In this document: positions 21,027 to 30,084 of the stretch, in pieces
How positions within the stretch are numbered: the stretch's first letter is position 1
How the letters are laid out: the number at the start of each line of letters is the position of its first letter
Notes under the pieces: model-generated
The model's database searches: none
What the model was told of the DNA's origin: nothing
What the model saw: only the letters and a program-made list of their open reading frames with translations
Assembly (NCBI GenBank): GCA_023128035.1
Contig: JAGMES010000005.1
Location: 1 to 64,000, forward strand
Reading direction: 5' to 3'
DNA: 64,000 nucleotides
Origin: Halanaerobiales bacterium
GTDB lineage: Bacteria; Bacillota_F; Halanaerobiia; DY22613
Position numbers and translations under genes: made by a program

Positions 21027-21545
21027 CTACCTATCTTTCAACAATTTTACCCTATTCAAAGGCCAAAAAACTAAAATAGCTTGACCTATAATATTTTCAT
21101 TGGGAACAAAACCCCAAAAACGACTATCCTCACTGTTATTTCTATTATCTCCCAAAACAAAATAATTATCCTCTGGAACAACAATAGGGCCATAATTTGA
21201 ATAACCCCTAGTCAAAAGATAATTTTCTTTTAAAGGTTCATCATTGACATAAACTTGTCCATTAATAATTTGCATCCTGTCACCACTTAAACCAATTACC
21301 CGCTTAATAAATTTACGCCTAGGTTCTAAAGGATACTTAAAAACAATAATATCATTTTTTTCAGGATCCTTAAATTGATATATAAATTTATTAACCAAAA
21401 TCCTATCTCTCACCTCTAATGTAGGCCACATAGAACCAGAATGTATAAAAAAAGCCTGAATAACAAATATGATCAGGATTAAGGCCAAAATTACAGCCAT
21501 AATAACCGATTTCACATATTCAAGAAAAGTTTCATTCGATAACAT
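21027..21545 (-). CDS. lepB: Signal peptidase I
   Basis: This 172-residue type I signal peptidase has a single N-terminal membrane helix (about 12-33). The catalytic Ser38 is in HSGSMWPTL and Lys81 in FIKRVIGLSGD. GDNRNNSEDSR (box E) is near the C-terminus. It cleaves signal peptides on the outer face of the membrane. The position in the rplS-lepB-rbgA-rnhB order is standard for Bacillota. Confidence 0.95.
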   Translation of the reverse strand: MLSNETFLEYVKSVIMAVILALILIIFVIQAFFIHSGSMWPTLEVRDRILVNKFIYQFKDPEKNDIIVFKYPLEPRRKFIKRVIGLSGDRMQIINGQVYVNDEPLKENYLLTRGYSNYGPIVVPEDNYFVLGDNRNNSEDSRFWGFVPNENIIGQAILVFWPLNRVKLLKDR

Positions 21546-21562
21546 GGCTTAAATTGCTCCTT

Positions 21563-21710
21563 TAAAGTCGAAATTATAACAAGTTATTATTTCTTAAGTT
21601 TAACGACTTCAGAAGGAGATTTGGACTCCCACTGAAGTTTTAAAATTATTGTATACATTCTACCCCCAGCTATAGAGGAGATGACTTTGCCTTCTGAAAT
21701 GTCGTTAAAT
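21563..21710 (+). repeat. Family-A inverted-repeat element (148 bp)
   Basis: The element contains AAAGTCGAAATTATAAC, then TTTAACGACTTCAGAAGGAG, and ends CTTCTGAAATGTCGTTAAA. The outer segment AACAAGTTATTATT can itself fold. It lies between rplS and lepB, and a family-B element begins 3 bp later. Confidence 0.8.
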
Positions 21711-21712
21711 AA

Positions 21713-21772
21713 ATAATTCGACCACAAAAAGTATGTAAGCTCTTGTGCGACTAGTTTTTGTGGGCTAATCAT
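21713..21772 (+). repeat. Family-B inverted-repeat element, short 60-bp form
   Basis: The ends are ATAATTCGACCACAAAAAGTA and TAGTTTTTGTGGGCTAATCAT, matching the 20-base termini of the longer copies at 29919 and 62256. The AT-rich centre found in those copies is missing. Confidence 0.75.
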
Positions 21773-21839
21773 AAATATATTTCATAAAACGAGAGGGATG
21801 GCAAAAAATCTGCCCTCCCTCTTTAAAAAATTGATAGCT

Positions 21840-22187
21840 TTAATATGCATTCTTATCTCTAAGTTTTGCTTTCTTACCAATAGTGCCACGTAAGTAGTAC
21901 AATTTAGCTCTGCTAACATGAGCATGACGCTTAACTACATACTTAGCAACCTTAGGTGAATGGACTGGGAATGTTCTTTCAACCCCAAGACCATGAGATA
22001 ATTTCCGAACTGTGATGGTTTCTCTAGCACCACCATTTTGGCGACGAATTACATAACCTTCATAAACCTGGATTCTCTCTTTCCCACCCTCAATTACTCT
22101 GTAATGAACAGCAACAGTGTCACCAATGTTCATCTGAGGAATATCATCTCTCATCTGTTCGCGTTCGATTTGATCAATAATGTTCAT
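21840..22187 (-). CDS. rplS: 50S ribosomal protein L19
   Basis: The 115-residue protein matches L19 throughout: MNIIDQIEREQMR, then GDTVAVHYRVIEG, IRRQNGGARETITVRK and a C-terminal RAKLYYLRGTIGKKAKLRD. L19 sits at the 30S-50S interface. The start is the ATG at 22187 behind AAAGGAGG. It is preceded by an L19 leader RNA. Confidence 0.97.
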   Translation of the reverse strand: MNIIDQIEREQMRDDIPQMNIGDTVAVHYRVIEGGKERIQVYEGYVIRRQNGGARETITVRKLSHGLGVERTFPVHSPKVAKYVVKRHAHVSRAKLYYLRGTIGKKAKLRDKNAY

Positions 22188-22201
22188 CTTGTTTCCTCCT
22201 T

Positions 22202-22257
22202 TCTCCAAGAACGTTCATGCCTGGTTTTATACAGGTAGCGGACCGCTCATATTCACA
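22202..22257 (-). promoter_or_regulatory. L19 ribosomal protein leader RNA
   Basis: The minus strand upstream of rplS reads ATGAGCGGTCCGCTACCTG, then a CCAGGCATGAACGTTCTTGG segment next to the ribosome site. The GCATGAACGTTCTTGG core and its partner are the conserved parts of the L19 leader family as I remember it. It should mediate L19 autoregulation. Confidence 0.75.
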
Positions 22258-22297
22258 CAAAATTTATTATAACATAGACAAGCAAAAAACTCAATAT

Positions 22298-23062
22298 TTA
22301 TTCAATTTTTTTTTCCTTTTTTATCACTGCGTCATTTCTAATTTCCTTCAATAGTTTCAAATCTGTTTTGCTAAATTTTAAATTATCCAACAACTCAGGT
22401 CTCCTCAAATAAGTTCGTTTTAAGGCTTCCTTCCGCCGCCATTTCTCAATTAATGCATGATTACCACTAAGTAATTCTTGTGGAACCTCTTTTCCCATAA
22501 ATTCTCGGGGACGAGTATATTGGGGATACCCTAAGATACCCTGATAAAAAGAATCTTCTTCAATAGATGCTGAATCTCCTAATACTCCAGGAACCATCCG
22601 AGAAATAGAATCCACTAAAACCATCGCTGGAAGTTCTCCACCAGTCAAAACAAAATCTCCTAATGAAATTTCTTCATCGATAAGTTCCTCTCGAATTCTC
22701 TCATCTACTCCTTCATAGCGACCACATAAAATGACAATATCATCATGTTTTGCTAATTCAATTGCTTTTGCCTGATTAAAAGGCTGACCTTGAGGAGACA
22801 TAAAAATTCGGTGTAATGGTCTTTTTGTCTTAGAAGCAATATCCTGAAAAGCACTAAAGACAGGTTCGACCTTCATCACCATCCCAGGCCCGCCTCCAAA
22901 GGGATAATCATCTGTAGTTTTATGTTTGTTAGTAGCATAGTCTCGAATATTAATCAAATTGATTTGAATCAAGTTATTTTTCTGTGCACGTTTTAAAATA
23001 CTTTCTTCGAAGACGCTATGAAACATCTCTGGAAATATGCTCAAAATATGAAATGTAACCAT
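22298..23062 (-). CDS. trmD: tRNA (guanine-37-N1) methyltransferase
   Basis: TrmD is an SPOUT enzyme that prevents frameshifting at Pro/Leu/Arg codons. The 254-residue protein begins [11 protein letters not shown]. It carries the trefoil-knot motifs [12 protein letters not shown] and [14 protein letters not shown], and the YPQYTRP stretch that contacts tRNA. Normal length. It follows rimM by 10 bp. Confidence 0.97.
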   Translation of the reverse strand: MVTFHILSIFPEMFHSVFEESILKRAQKNNLIQINLINIRDYATNKHKTTDDYPFGGGPGMVMKVEPVFSAFQDIASKTKRPLHRIFMSPQGQPFNQAKAIELAKHDDIVILCGRYEGVDERIREELIDEEISLGDFVLTGGELPAMVLVDSISRMVPGVLGDSASIEEDSFYQGILGYPQYTRPREFMGKEVPQELLSGNHALIEKWRRKEALKRTYLRRPELLDNLKFSKTDLKLLKEIRNDAVIKKEKKIE

Positions 23063-23072
23063 ATTAAACCAC

Positions 23073-23591
23073 CTAATCTATAAGCCCTTCAAGGAGATGG
23101 ACAATCATTTTTTTTCCTTCGACATCTATCTCTTTTACCACATCATGGATAGCTGGAAGTAAAACCTCTTTTTTCCCTTCCGGCGTAGACACATACACTA
23201 CATAAATGTCATGACTCCCAGTGGTAATGATATCCTCGAGTCGTCCCAAATATTCATCTGTATCAGTATAAACATCCATCCCAATGATTTCATGGAGAAA
23301 ATAATGTCCTTCTGGTAGATCAATTGCTTCTGAAGCAGGAATTTTTATATAATAATCTTTCAAATCTTGAGCTTGTTTAAGTGTAGATACTTCAACAAAT
23401 TTGACTATAGCAAGACTCTTGTTGAACCAGACATTCTCCACCTGCATACGTTTAATATCATCTTCTTTTTCTAAAAATACTCTCTCTAATTCTAAAAACC
23501 TTTCTGGAAAGTCAGAAAGAATTAGACATTTTACTTCGCCCATTTGATTATGATGTCGGCCAATTTTTCCAATCGCAATCATCTCAGACAT
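23073..23591 (-). CDS. rimM: 16S rRNA maturation protein RimM
   Basis: RimM binds S19 and helps mature the 30S head. The 172-residue protein shows the N-terminal RimM domain ([16 protein letters not shown]) and a C-terminal PRC barrel ([33 protein letters not shown]). The start is the ATG at 23591, after GAGGAGAGG. It sits in the canonical rpsP-khpA-rimM-trmD-rplS order. Confidence 0.95.
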   Translation of the reverse strand: MSEMIAIGKIGRHHNQMGEVKCLILSDFPERFLELERVFLEKEDDIKRMQVENVWFNKSLAIVKFVEVSTLKQAQDLKDYYIKIPASEAIDLPEGHYFLHEIIGMDVYTDTDEYLGRLEDIITTGSHDIYVVYVSTPEGKKEVLLPAIHDVVKEIDVEGKKMIVHLLEGLID

Positions 23592-23665
23592 TTCTATCCT
23601 CTCCTCAAAGGTTGTCATAAATACTAGAAAGACCAGGAATATAAATCCTGATCTTTACAAGCTAA

Positions 23666-23896
23666 CTATTGAATAATTTCTACATTTATTCGTTTATTCA
23701 CTTTGGTAGCAGCAGCTTTCACTACTGTACGAATTGCTTTGGCAATACGTCCCTGCTTACCAATGACCTTACCCATATCATCATCTGCAACAGATAGATA
23801 TATGGTTACGCCTCTTTCGTTATCTGTCTCCTTAACCATCACTTCTTCTGGATGGTCTACGAGGGATTTAGCAATCAATTCTACTAATTCTTTCAC
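23666..23896 (-). CDS. khpA: KH-domain RNA-binding protein KhpA
   Basis: The 76-residue protein is a single KH domain with the GKVIGKQGRIAKAIRTVV loop (GxxG) in the middle. KhpA and KhpB act together on RNA in Bacillota, influencing cell-elongation genes in streptococci. The placement between rpsP and rimM is diagnostic. Confidence 0.93.
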   Translation of the reverse strand: MKELVELIAKSLVDHPEEVMVKETDNERGVTIYLSVADDDMGKVIGKQGRIAKAIRTVVKAAATKVNKRINVEIIQ

Positions 23897-23935
23897 GGAG
23901 ATTACACCTCCTACAAGAAGTATCTAATCGTAAAA

Positions 23936-24184
23936 TTACTTCTTTATAATTCCCTGTTTTTTCAAAAGACTTCTAACGGTATCAGAAGGCTGAGCACCAG
24001 TAGCCAACCATTTTAATGCTTTTTCTGCGTCAATTTTAACTGTTGAAGGATCGGTATTAGGATTATAATAACCAATTTCCTCAATAAATCTTCCATCACG
24101 TGGACATCTAGAATCTGCAACTACCACACGATAAAATGCATTACGCTTTGAACCCATTCTTTTCATACGAATTTTTACTGCCAT
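23936..24184 (-). CDS. rpsP: 30S ribosomal protein S16
   Basis: The 82-residue protein is S16: [20 protein letters not shown] at the N-terminus, then [14 protein letters not shown], and [16 protein letters not shown] near the end. The start is the ATG at 24184 with AAGGAGGTG; three residues upstream are excluded. A family-A element separates it from ffh. Confidence 0.97.
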   Translation of the reverse strand: MAVKIRMKRMGSKRNAFYRVVVADSRCPRDGRFIEEIGYYNPNTDPSTVKIDAEKALKWLATGAQPSDTVRSLLKKQGIIKK

Positions 24185-24241
24185 ATCTTTCACCTCCTTA
24201 TAAAAATTACGCCGCTCTAGAACGCTAATTTTCTATAATCT

Positions 24242-24370
24242 AAAGTCGTGATAATAACTGCGTTATTATCTCTTAAGTTTAACGACTTCAGAAGGAGATT
24301 TGAAATTATTCTATCACCTTCACCCCTCCCTAAAGAGGAGGGGGACTTCGCCTTCTGAAATGTCGTTAAA
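24242..24370 (+). repeat. Family-A inverted-repeat element (129 bp)
   Basis: The best-preserved copy: AAAGTCG and a TAATAACTGCGTTATTA hairpin, TTTAACGACTTCAGAAGGAG, an internal CCCCTCC/GGAGGGG stem, and CTTCTGAAATGTCGTTAAA. It lies between ffh and rpsP, 6 bp after the ffh stop, where its inner stem could act as a transcription brake. Confidence 0.85.
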
Positions 24371-24375
24371 TATGT

Positions 24376-25707
24376 TTAGAAGAAAGGAGACTTCATCCTT
24401 CCGCCTTTTTGCATACCTGTAAGCTGTTTCATCATCTTGCGCATTTGGCTAAACTGTTTTAGTAACCGATTAACTTCTTGAACAGATGTCCCACTTCCCC
24501 GAGCGATTCGTCTTCTTCGGCTACCATTAATAATATCTGGATTATTCCGCTCTTTTTTAGTCATAGAGTTGATAATCGCTTCTAAATGATCAAGGGCTTT
24601 TTCATCTACCTGTAAATTCTTTAATTGCTTGACTTTACCCATACCAGGCATCATACCCATAAGTTGATCTAAAGGTCCCATCTTCCGTACCTGTTTCAAC
24701 TGATCAAGAAAATCTTCAAAGGTAAACTGCTGTTTTCTAAGTTTTTCCTCAAGTTCTTGAGCTTTTTTAAGATCAATACTTTCTTGAGCTTTTTCAATCA
24801 AACTCAAGACATCACCCATACCCAAAATTCTAGAAGCCATTCTATCAGGATAGAATGGTTCAAGTGCATCCATCTTTTCTCCCATAGCAGCAAACTTAAT
24901 CGGTTTTCCTGTGACGGAACGGATAGAAAGAGCTGCCCCCCCTCTTGCATCACCGTCAAGTTTAGTTAAAACAACTCCATCGATCCCCAGTGCTTCATCA
25001 AAATGTTCAGCTACAGTAACAGCATCCTGACCTGTCATGGAATCTACAACTAATAATATCTCATGAGGTTTAACAGTAGTTTTTATCTTTTTTAACTCTT
25101 CCATTAACTCTTCATTAATATGCAATCGTCCTGCGGTATCTATAATAACATAATCCCGATTATTTGATTCAGCAAAACTTAAAGCACCCTTGGCAATATC
25201 TACAGGATTAGTCTGATCACCCATTGAAAAAACAGGAAGTTCTAATCTCTCGCCAAGTACCTGAAGTTGTTTAATTGCAGCAGGACGATAAATATCAGCA
25301 GCAACCAATAAAGGTTTTCGACCTTGCTTAGCCAGAAGTTTTGCCAGTTTGCCAGTCGTGGTAGTTTTACCAGCGCCCTGCAAACCAACCATCATGACAA
25401 CAGTAGGTGGCTTAGAAGATACAGCCAATTTACTTTGGGTTCCACCCATCAATTCGGTTAGCTCTTCATTTACAATTTTAATAACTTGCTGACCAGGAGA
25501 TAAACTTGCCATCACTTCATGACCAACAGCTCGCTCTTGAATCTTTTTAACAAATTTTTTAACAACTTTAAAGTTAACATCTGCTTCTAATAAAGCCATC
25601 TTAACTTCTTTTAAAGCAGCCTTTACATCTTTTTCATTCAACTTACCCCTTCCCTTTAATTTAGAGAAGGTTGTCTGAAGTTTTTCAGCTAAACTTTGAA
25701 AGACCAT
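24376..25707 (-). CDS. ffh: Signal recognition particle protein Ffh
   Basis: Ffh targets nascent membrane proteins to FtsY and SecYEG. The 443-residue protein has the N domain, the G domain with GLQGAGKTTTTGKLA, DTAGRLHIN and TKLDGDARGGA, and a Met-rich M domain from about 300 that binds 4.5S RNA. The latter shows LMGMMPGM and SRRRRIARGSG. Start: the second of two adjacent ATGs (25707), with AAAGGAGGG at a better spacing. Confidence 0.97.
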   Translation of the reverse strand: MVFQSLAEKLQTTFSKLKGRGKLNEKDVKAALKEVKMALLEADVNFKVVKKFVKKIQERAVGHEVMASLSPGQQVIKIVNEELTELMGGTQSKLAVSSKPPTVVMMVGLQGAGKTTTTGKLAKLLAKQGRKPLLVAADIYRPAAIKQLQVLGERLELPVFSMGDQTNPVDIAKGALSFAESNNRDYVIIDTAGRLHINEELMEELKKIKTTVKPHEILLVVDSMTGQDAVTVAEHFDEALGIDGVVLTKLDGDARGGAALSIRSVTGKPIKFAAMGEKMDALEPFYPDRMASRILGMGDVLSLIEKAQESIDLKKAQELEEKLRKQQFTFEDFLDQLKQVRKMGPLDQLMGMMPGMGKVKQLKNLQVDEKALDHLEAIINSMTKKERNNPDIINGSRRRRIARGSGTSVQEVNRLLKQFSQMRKMMKQLTGMQKGGRMKSPFF

Positions 25708-25727
25708 CATATCCCTCCTTTGGGCTT

Positions 25728-26060
25728 TTAAGAAAGCTCGTTGAGCACTTTGATAATCTCTTTATATTTGTCAGATTCACACTCTAAATCTTCAATTAAT
25801 TCTATAACATGTTGAATCTTTTCTTTTATAATTTCTGTCTTTGCAAGAAGTTGAAGCTTCTCATCATATTCTTTTAATAATTTTTCAGAACGGTGTAAAT
25901 TATCATAAACTGCCTGACGACTCACATTGCATTTCTCCGCAATCTCGCCCAGTGATAAATCTTGACGGAAATAAAATTCCATAAACTCTATTTGGCGAGA
26001 AGTTAACAAATTACCATAAAAATCAAATAATTCGCCCATTTGAATCATTTTTTCTAACAA
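25728..26060 (-). CDS. ylxM: YlxM/p13-family helix-turn-helix protein, SRP-associated
   Basis: The 110-residue protein has the YlxM signature: ELFDFYGNLLTSRQIEFMEF, then LSLGEIAEKCNVSRQAVYDN and a helical tail. It is linked to SRP in Bacillota and always lies just before ffh. I start it at TTG 26060, which gives LEKMIQMGELFDFY, collinear with other YlxM proteins; ATG 26048 is the alternative. Only 20 bp separate it from ffh. Confidence 0.88.
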   Translation of the reverse strand: MLEKMIQMGELFDFYGNLLTSRQIEFMEFYFRQDLSLGEIAEKCNVSRQAVYDNLHRSEKLLKEYDEKLQLLAKTEIIKEKIQHVIELIEDLECESDKYKEIIKVLNELS

Positions 26061-26105
26061 GAATATCACCCGCAAACTGTCAAGGTTAAATACTTTACAG
26101 ATGCT

Positions 26106-26134
26106 ATTATATATAACATCAGAGAACTTGTCAA
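26106..26134 (-). promoter_or_regulatory. Consensus sigma-A promoter for ylxM-ffh operon
   Basis: TTGACA (26134-26129), exactly 17 bases, then TATAAT (26111-26106). It is a perfect consensus promoter feeding ylxM, ffh, rpsP, khpA, rimM, trmD and possibly beyond. Confidence 0.85.
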
Positions 26135-26150
26135 GTATTATTGTAAATTA

Positions 26151-27659
26151 TTACGAAACAAAGTACTTATCGTTCCGATGAGTACAATTACGCCCTTTAT
26201 CTTTAGCAGCATATAATGATTCATCAGTGGCTTTTAATAAATCATCCATTGTTTCAATCACTGAAAGACTGTTATCAGCAACTCCAAGGCTTATCGTTAC
26301 TTTACACGATCGATTTGAATGATGAAATTCCTGATTCATCACTAAAACTCGCAATTCTTCAGCAATTTGATACCCTTCATCTGTGCTTAGATTTGGTAGA
26401 AGAATCACAAATTCTTCTCCTCCATATCTAGTTAAAAATCCTTTTTCTCCAATAGTTTTCTCAATAATATGAGCTAAATTCTTTAAAACCTGATCCCCCA
26501 TTAGATGACCATATGTATCATTGATATGCTTAAAATGATCAATGTCTAACATAATCAAAGTTATTAAATTCGGAACTGACTGAGCGAAATGTTTATTTAA
26601 ATAATTTTGTAGATATTTTCGATTATATACCCGTGTTAAACCATCGATATTTGCCATCTGCTTAACTTGAGCATACAATCTAGCATTTGCTATAGAAATA
26701 CCCAACTGTTCTCCAACAGACTTCAGTAATTGTGGATTATATTCAGAAAAACTGTTTGGTTTATAATGAGTTAACACTAATACTCCTAAAACTTCGTCTT
26801 TATGTTTGATAGGAATATTCATCATTGACCCAAATTCTCCACAATTTATAGAATTTTCAATAGTTAGTTCTCCTGTCATAAAAGTATTGCGAATCTGAGA
26901 TCCACAAACTCCCATAAAAAAATCTCGAACCATCTCTTCTTCGCAAAAATTAGTCGCTTTAATCTGCAAACCCCTAAAAGTTCCGTCTTCAGTAAGATAT
27001 ATTGCAGCGTATTTAGCTCCACTAATCCCAATAAGAATATCAGGGATTAATTCTAAAAGATCATTAATATTTAGAATCGAAGAAACATAATTACTAATCT
27101 GTTGGAGAACAAAAAACTCTGAGTTCACTTGATTTAATTTATCATTTGTCTCTTCTATATTCTTCATTTTGTCATCAATCATTCCTCCAACGTAAGCCGT
27201 TAATAACAAACTTATTAAGAAGAATATTAAGTTAACTATAAACTGTACAACTTGCCCCTTCATTCCAAAAAACCAGTAAAATACTCCATAAAGGAGACTC
27301 ACATGAATAGCATAAACCACAGCTTTTTTTAATCCATAATAGTGAGCAGTTAGTATAGTTGACACATACAGTAGAAATATCACTGGTAATTTCCATGAAG
27401 TCAAACTCAAAATTAAAAGAATCAAGAACAGATCAATATATCTGAGACTGTATAAATCTTTTTGATCCGGTTTTCCAAGTAAACGAGCTAATTTAGAATA
27501 TCTAATCAAAAGCAGTATCAAAATTCCGAATACAATCCAGAAGCGACTTGGTTCAAAGGGCTCTGTCCAATGAGTATATAGTAATATTGCTAAAACATAG
27601 AGAATACTACTTACTCGAACTAAAGAACCTTTGTTGTGAATTTTTTTAAATTTTAGCAT
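26151..27659 (-). CDS. Membrane-anchored GAF-GGDEF diguanylate cyclase
   Basis: The 502-residue protein has about five or six N-terminal membrane segments (about 15-160), a GAF domain (about 190-330), and a GGDEF domain starting near 340. The GGDEF region shows DIDHFKHINDTYGHLMGDQ and the active-site RYGGEEF. It should make cyclic di-GMP. The stretch before the active site (GEKGFLT) lacks the RxxD inhibitory site. It lies 26 bp after ftsY, which is an unusual neighbour. The sensed signal is unknown. Confidence 0.85.
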   Translation of the reverse strand: MLKFKKIHNKGSLVRVSSILYVLAILLYTHWTEPFEPSRFWIVFGILILLLIRYSKLARLLGKPDQKDLYSLRYIDLFLILLILSLTSWKLPVIFLLYVSTILTAHYYGLKKAVVYAIHVSLLYGVFYWFFGMKGQVVQFIVNLIFFLISLLLTAYVGGMIDDKMKNIEETNDKLNQVNSEFFVLQQISNYVSSILNINDLLELIPDILIGISGAKYAAIYLTEDGTFRGLQIKATNFCEEEMVRDFFMGVCGSQIRNTFMTGELTIENSINCGEFGSMMNIPIKHKDEVLGVLVLTHYKPNSFSEYNPQLLKSVGEQLGISIANARLYAQVKQMANIDGLTRVYNRKYLQNYLNKHFAQSVPNLITLIMLDIDHFKHINDTYGHLMGDQVLKNLAHIIEKTIGEKGFLTRYGGEEFVILLPNLSTDEGYQIAEELRVLVMNQEFHHSNRSCKVTISLGVADNSLSVIETMDDLLKATDESLYAAKDKGRNCTHRNDKYFVS

Positions 27660-27685
27660 ATTTCCACCTACTTATGTAGTAAATA

Positions 27686-28717
27686 TTACTCTTCTGCAAA
27701 TAGAGCCTTAACAAACTCTTCGGGTTGGAAATCCTGTAAATCTTCTGCTTTTTCTCCTACACCAATTAACTTGATTGGAATATTTAGATCATCTTTTATA
27801 GCAATAACGATTCCACCTTTTGCAGTTCCATCTAGTTTAGTCAATACAATTCCATCAACCTGTACTGCTTCATTGAAAATTCTAGCTTGATTTATCGCAT
27901 TTTGTCCAGTAGTAGCATCTACTACCAGCAGAACTTGAACATGAGCATCACCTGCTTCTTTTCCAATGACTCGACGAACTTTTTTTAGTTCTTCCATCAA
28001 ATTTTTCTGTGTATGTAATCTTCCAGCAGTATCTACAACCAATAAATCTACATTCCGAGAACGAGCAGCCTGAACTGCATCGAAAGCAACAGCTCCTGGA
28101 TCAGCACCCTCAGAATGGGCAATTACATCTATACCAACCCTATTACCCCATACTTTTAATTGATCTACAGCTGCTGCACGAAAAGTATCGCCAGCAGCCA
28201 ACAAAATTTTCTTATTCTGCTTTTTAAAGCGTTCAGCAATTTTGGCAATAGTAGTCGTTTTTCCAGCTCCATTAACTCCGACCATTATAATAATATTAAG
28301 TCCAGAATATAATTCTAAAGGAGAAGAATCTCCTAAAAGATTGCTGATCTCTTCTCTAAAAACTTCTCTCAGTTCAGATGGTTCTTTAAGCCGTCTCTCA
28401 TCCACTATCTCTTCTAAACGTTCGACGAGTCTCATTGTCGTCTTAACTCCAACATCTGCTCGGATTAAAATTTCTTCTAATTCTTCAAAAAAATTATCAT
28501 CTATGGCTTTTCCTGTAAATAGATTCTCTACCTGTCCTATAAAACCCTTCCTCGTTTTGGATAAACCTTCTTTTAATCTTTGAAAAAAACCAACTTTCGG
28601 TTTAATTTCAGGATTTGTTTCTTCCTCCTTTTTTACATCTACATGTAATTCTTCCTTTGCCTCCAAACCATGCTGCTCTTCATTCTCCTTTTTTCTCCCA
28701 AAAATTTTCTTTAACAT
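27686..28717 (-). CDS. ftsY: Signal recognition particle receptor FtsY
   Basis: The 343-residue protein has an acidic N-terminal A region (about 1-45) and an NG domain. GVNGAGKTTTIAKIAER, DTFRAAAVDQL, DTAGRLHTQKNLM and TKLDGTAKGGI give all GTPase motifs. It docks Ffh-ribosome complexes on the membrane. The start is the ATG at 28717 after GGGGAGG. It follows the MPN gene and smc, matching the usual smc-ftsY pairing with one extra gene between. Confidence 0.96.
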   Translation of the reverse strand: MLKKIFGRKKENEEQHGLEAKEELHVDVKKEEETNPEIKPKVGFFQRLKEGLSKTRKGFIGQVENLFTGKAIDDNFFEELEEILIRADVGVKTTMRLVERLEEIVDERRLKEPSELREVFREEISNLLGDSSPLELYSGLNIIIMVGVNGAGKTTTIAKIAERFKKQNKKILLAAGDTFRAAAVDQLKVWGNRVGIDVIAHSEGADPGAVAFDAVQAARSRNVDLLVVDTAGRLHTQKNLMEELKKVRRVIGKEAGDAHVQVLLVVDATTGQNAINQARIFNEAVQVDGIVLTKLDGTAKGGIVIAIKDDLNIPIKLIGVGEKAEDLQDFQPEEFVKALFAEE

Positions 28718-28759
28718 TTTAATCCTCCCCATTAACTTTATGTTTCAAAACATTAATTT

Positions 28760-29887
28760 TTACTGAATTTCAATAGGTTTGCAAAGATCTGTATACTCCT
28801 GAACAATAGCAAAGCGTTTTTTTCGAATTTCAGCTTCTTCATCTGGTGTTGAAGCCAGGAAAAATTTTTGTCCCACATCTTCATATTCTTCTGCTAACTC
28901 TGCTACCTTTGGATCTAATTCTATTACTGTCGCTCCCTTTACTACACCATGCTGATCATGACCGATTGCAATAATTGGCCTTCCCCAAGTTCCAGGGCCA
29001 GCCATAGCGTCCCCCATATGCATAACGCCTGTCCCACCTGGATGGGTATGAACAATCACCACATTTCTGGGTATATCCTCAGTATAAACTTCCCTTAACG
29101 ATTTAGCACTAATATCTTGATAACTAGAAGCTAATAATCTAGAGGGAACATACCCCATACCACCCATAACAATTTCACCTGCCTGAGTAACATGCCCATT
29201 TTCATCTACCATTCCCATAGCCGCCACTTCTCGCCCCTGCTCAATAGTAGAAGATTTTTTAACTAAAGCATCAGAAAAAGCCTCATCAATTGAATTAACT
29301 GTATACCGCTCTAACTTCCACTCCCTAGGGGATATCTTAAACTCCGTTTCTTCCACATCTACCATCGAAAGTTCCTCGGAGATATCAAGATAATCTAATC
29401 GAAGTTCGGCTGATGCTTTCATCAATTGTCGTTCTTCTTCCATACTTTTAGCAGTTAAAATATTCAACTGAACCTCTTCAGAACGGCTAGCAAGATCATA
29501 TAAATGAGAATCTGGATATAAAACACCTATTCCAACTAACTCTTCATTTTTAATTCCAATATTGATCACTGGAACATGAAAAAGGTTAATAGCCCCTGTG
29601 CTCACAATGATACCTGTTTTACCAGGATCAGTTGATATAATGGTAATATTATCCGGAAGCTGATTGATTGCCTCTAACAAAGATCTTCCTTCCATATCAA
29701 CCAACTCACCTAAGAGTTGCCTAAAAGGAAGCCCAGAAATTCCACCATCAATAATCTTGGAACAAGATGTTACATACCCCTCGTCATTGATTAAAGCAAT
29801 CCCACCCGCACCACGTCCCTGGCCTAATTCATTACTGCGTTCTACCAACCGGTCAACTACCGTTTTGGCGATACCACGTATTTTCAT
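28760..29887 (-). CDS. Protein with two tandem MPN/JAMM-like domains
   Basis: The 375-residue protein carries an exact JAMM zinc-protease signature in its C-terminal half: H280-T-H282-P, six residues, then H-M-G-D293. That is HxHPx6[S/H]xxD with His in the Ser position. The N-terminal half (about 18-145) aligns with the C-terminal half, including [10 protein letters not shown] versus [10 protein letters not shown]. The metal ligands are changed, with STDPGKTG where the other half has HTHPGGTG. So one half is catalytic-looking and one degenerate. No signal peptide or membrane segment is seen. It sits between smc and ftsY. The substrate is unknown. The start is ATG 29887 behind GGAGGAGG; a longer frame runs into a family-B repeat. 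Confidence 0.6.
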   Translation of the reverse strand: MKIRGIAKTVVDRLVERSNELGQGRGAGGIALINDEGYVTSCSKIIDGGISGLPFRQLLGELVDMEGRSLLEAINQLPDNITIISTDPGKTGIIVSTGAINLFHVPVINIGIKNEELVGIGVLYPDSHLYDLASRSEEVQLNILTAKSMEEERQLMKASAELRLDYLDISEELSMVDVEETEFKISPREWKLERYTVNSIDEAFSDALVKKSSTIEQGREVAAMGMVDENGHVTQAGEIVMGGMGYVPSRLLASSYQDISAKSLREVYTEDIPRNVVIVHTHPGGTGVMHMGDAMAGPGTWGRPIIAIGHDQHGVVKGATVIELDPKVAELAEEYEDVGQKFFLASTPDEEAEIRKKRFAIVQEYTDLCKPIEIQ

Positions 29888-29918
29888 TTGTCTCCTCCTC
29901 CGATGTCTAGTATATTTA

Positions 29919-30042
29919 ATGATTAGCCCACAAAAAGTAGTCGCATAAGAGCTCACATACTATATATAGTACCGAATTAGGCAGTTTCAGTACTATATAT
30001 AGTATGTGGATACGACTAAAATACTTTTTGTGGACGAATCAT
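29919..30042 (+). repeat. Family-B inverted-repeat element (124 bp)
   Basis: The termini ATGATTAGCCCACAAAAAGTA and ACTTTTTGTGGACGAATCAT flank a second inverted pair, ACATACTATATATAGTAC and GTACTATATATAGTATGT. It lies between smc and the MPN gene, so it is transcribed as a long hairpin in that mRNA. Confidence 0.85.
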
Positions 30043-30084
30043 TTTCTATAGATAGTTTCTCACTGGTTTGAAGTAAATATGCAG

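Noticed and set aside
29888..29956. Longer start for the MPN protein at 29956
   Set aside because: The extra 23 codons come mostly from a family-B repeat end, and GGAGGAGG lies just before the ATG at 29887.
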